Below, in pieces: positions 13,166 through 13,284 of a stretch of DNA of 13,284 bases. Made by a program: the position numbers and the translations under genes. Source of the DNA: Candidatus Cloacimonadota bacterium (GTDB taxonomy: Bacteria; Cloacimonadota; Cloacimonadia; JGIOTU-2); assembly GCA_014384665.1 (NCBI GenBank), contig JACNFI010000368.1, positions 1-13,284 of the forward strand. Reading direction: 5' to 3'. The notes beneath the pieces were generated by a model. The model saw only the letters and a list, made by a program, of their open reading frames with translations, searched no databases and was not told where the DNA came from. The number at the start of each line of letters is the position of its first letter. The stretch's first letter is position 1.

Positions 13166-13284
13166 TAAAATAAATATTGTTAAATGGCTATACCCTTTAA
13201 TCAGCAAGATAAATTTTATGTAACTCAGAGCCTCATCCACACAGTCATTCCAAACGTCCACAGCTGTCATTCCCGACCCCGATC
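13166..13284. other. Right-edge spacer with a direct repeat, no gene seen
   Basis: The imperfect direct repeat TCCACACAGTCATTCC (13236-13251) and TCCACAGCTGTCATTCC (13257-13273) is followed by CCGACCCCGATC at the edge. That ending looks like the left half of another CCCGA-type palindrome cut by the window. No coding frame is convincing. Confidence 0.4.

Noticed and set aside
13088..13270. Minus-strand frame of 60 codons
   Set aside because: Explained by repeat copy B; no SD and no protein-like features outside the repeat.

Overview
The window is AT-rich (roughly 30-33% G+C by eye, not computed) and fairly gene-dense. It has clear Shine-Dalgarno (SD) sites, TTGACA-type promoters and several lipoprotein signal peptides, so it comes from a Gram-negative-type bacterium. 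Large FN3 surface proteins, a ribH-nusB pair, a YlaK-type phoH and many short extragenic palindromes and word-like repeats would fit a Cloacimonadota-like or other FCB-related candidate phylum. That placement is an impression only; no 16S or other marker is present.

Layout. 1-1885 (-): 5' part of a large secreted FN3-repeat lipoprotein running off the left edge, its last visible modules nearly identical at the DNA level. 2012-2577 (-): a MazF-type toxin with a ribbon-helix-helix antitoxin and a probable self-regulated promoter/operator. 2638-3531 (-): family 2 glycosyltransferase. 3807-4794 (-): nusB and ribH, transcribed from a good promoter at 4838-4867. 4889-5073: a repeat-bounded remnant that seems to carry the first codons of a lost gene. 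5091-6431 (+): PIN-PhoH ATPase. 6607-9291 (+): a beta-class DNA methyltransferase with a helix-turn-helix insert, followed by a secreted/membrane protein, a double zinc-ribbon membrane protein and a small broken lipoprotein, closely spaced as one operon. 9371-9432: a displaced phoH 3' end. 9536-10587 (+): trmO and an HD-domain hydrolase. 10661-11011 (-): small lipoprotein. 11205-12713 (-): polytopic GT39/ArnT-like glycosyltransferase. 12714-13284: no gene, but packed with palindromes and a pair of 75-bp repeats.

The most notable structure is the methyltransferase operon lying between an intact phoH and a second phoH tail. The tail encodes the same last 14 residues, with every coding difference synonymous, and both tails are followed by a hairpin/GC-rich repeat and a GGAAACT-type sequence. 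This looks like an insertion or recombination scar at the 3' end of phoH, with the methyltransferase operon as cargo. No integrase is visible. The housekeeping genes (ribH, nusB, phoH, trmO, HD) are intact; accessory material (toxin-antitoxin, methyltransferase operon, repeats) sits between them.
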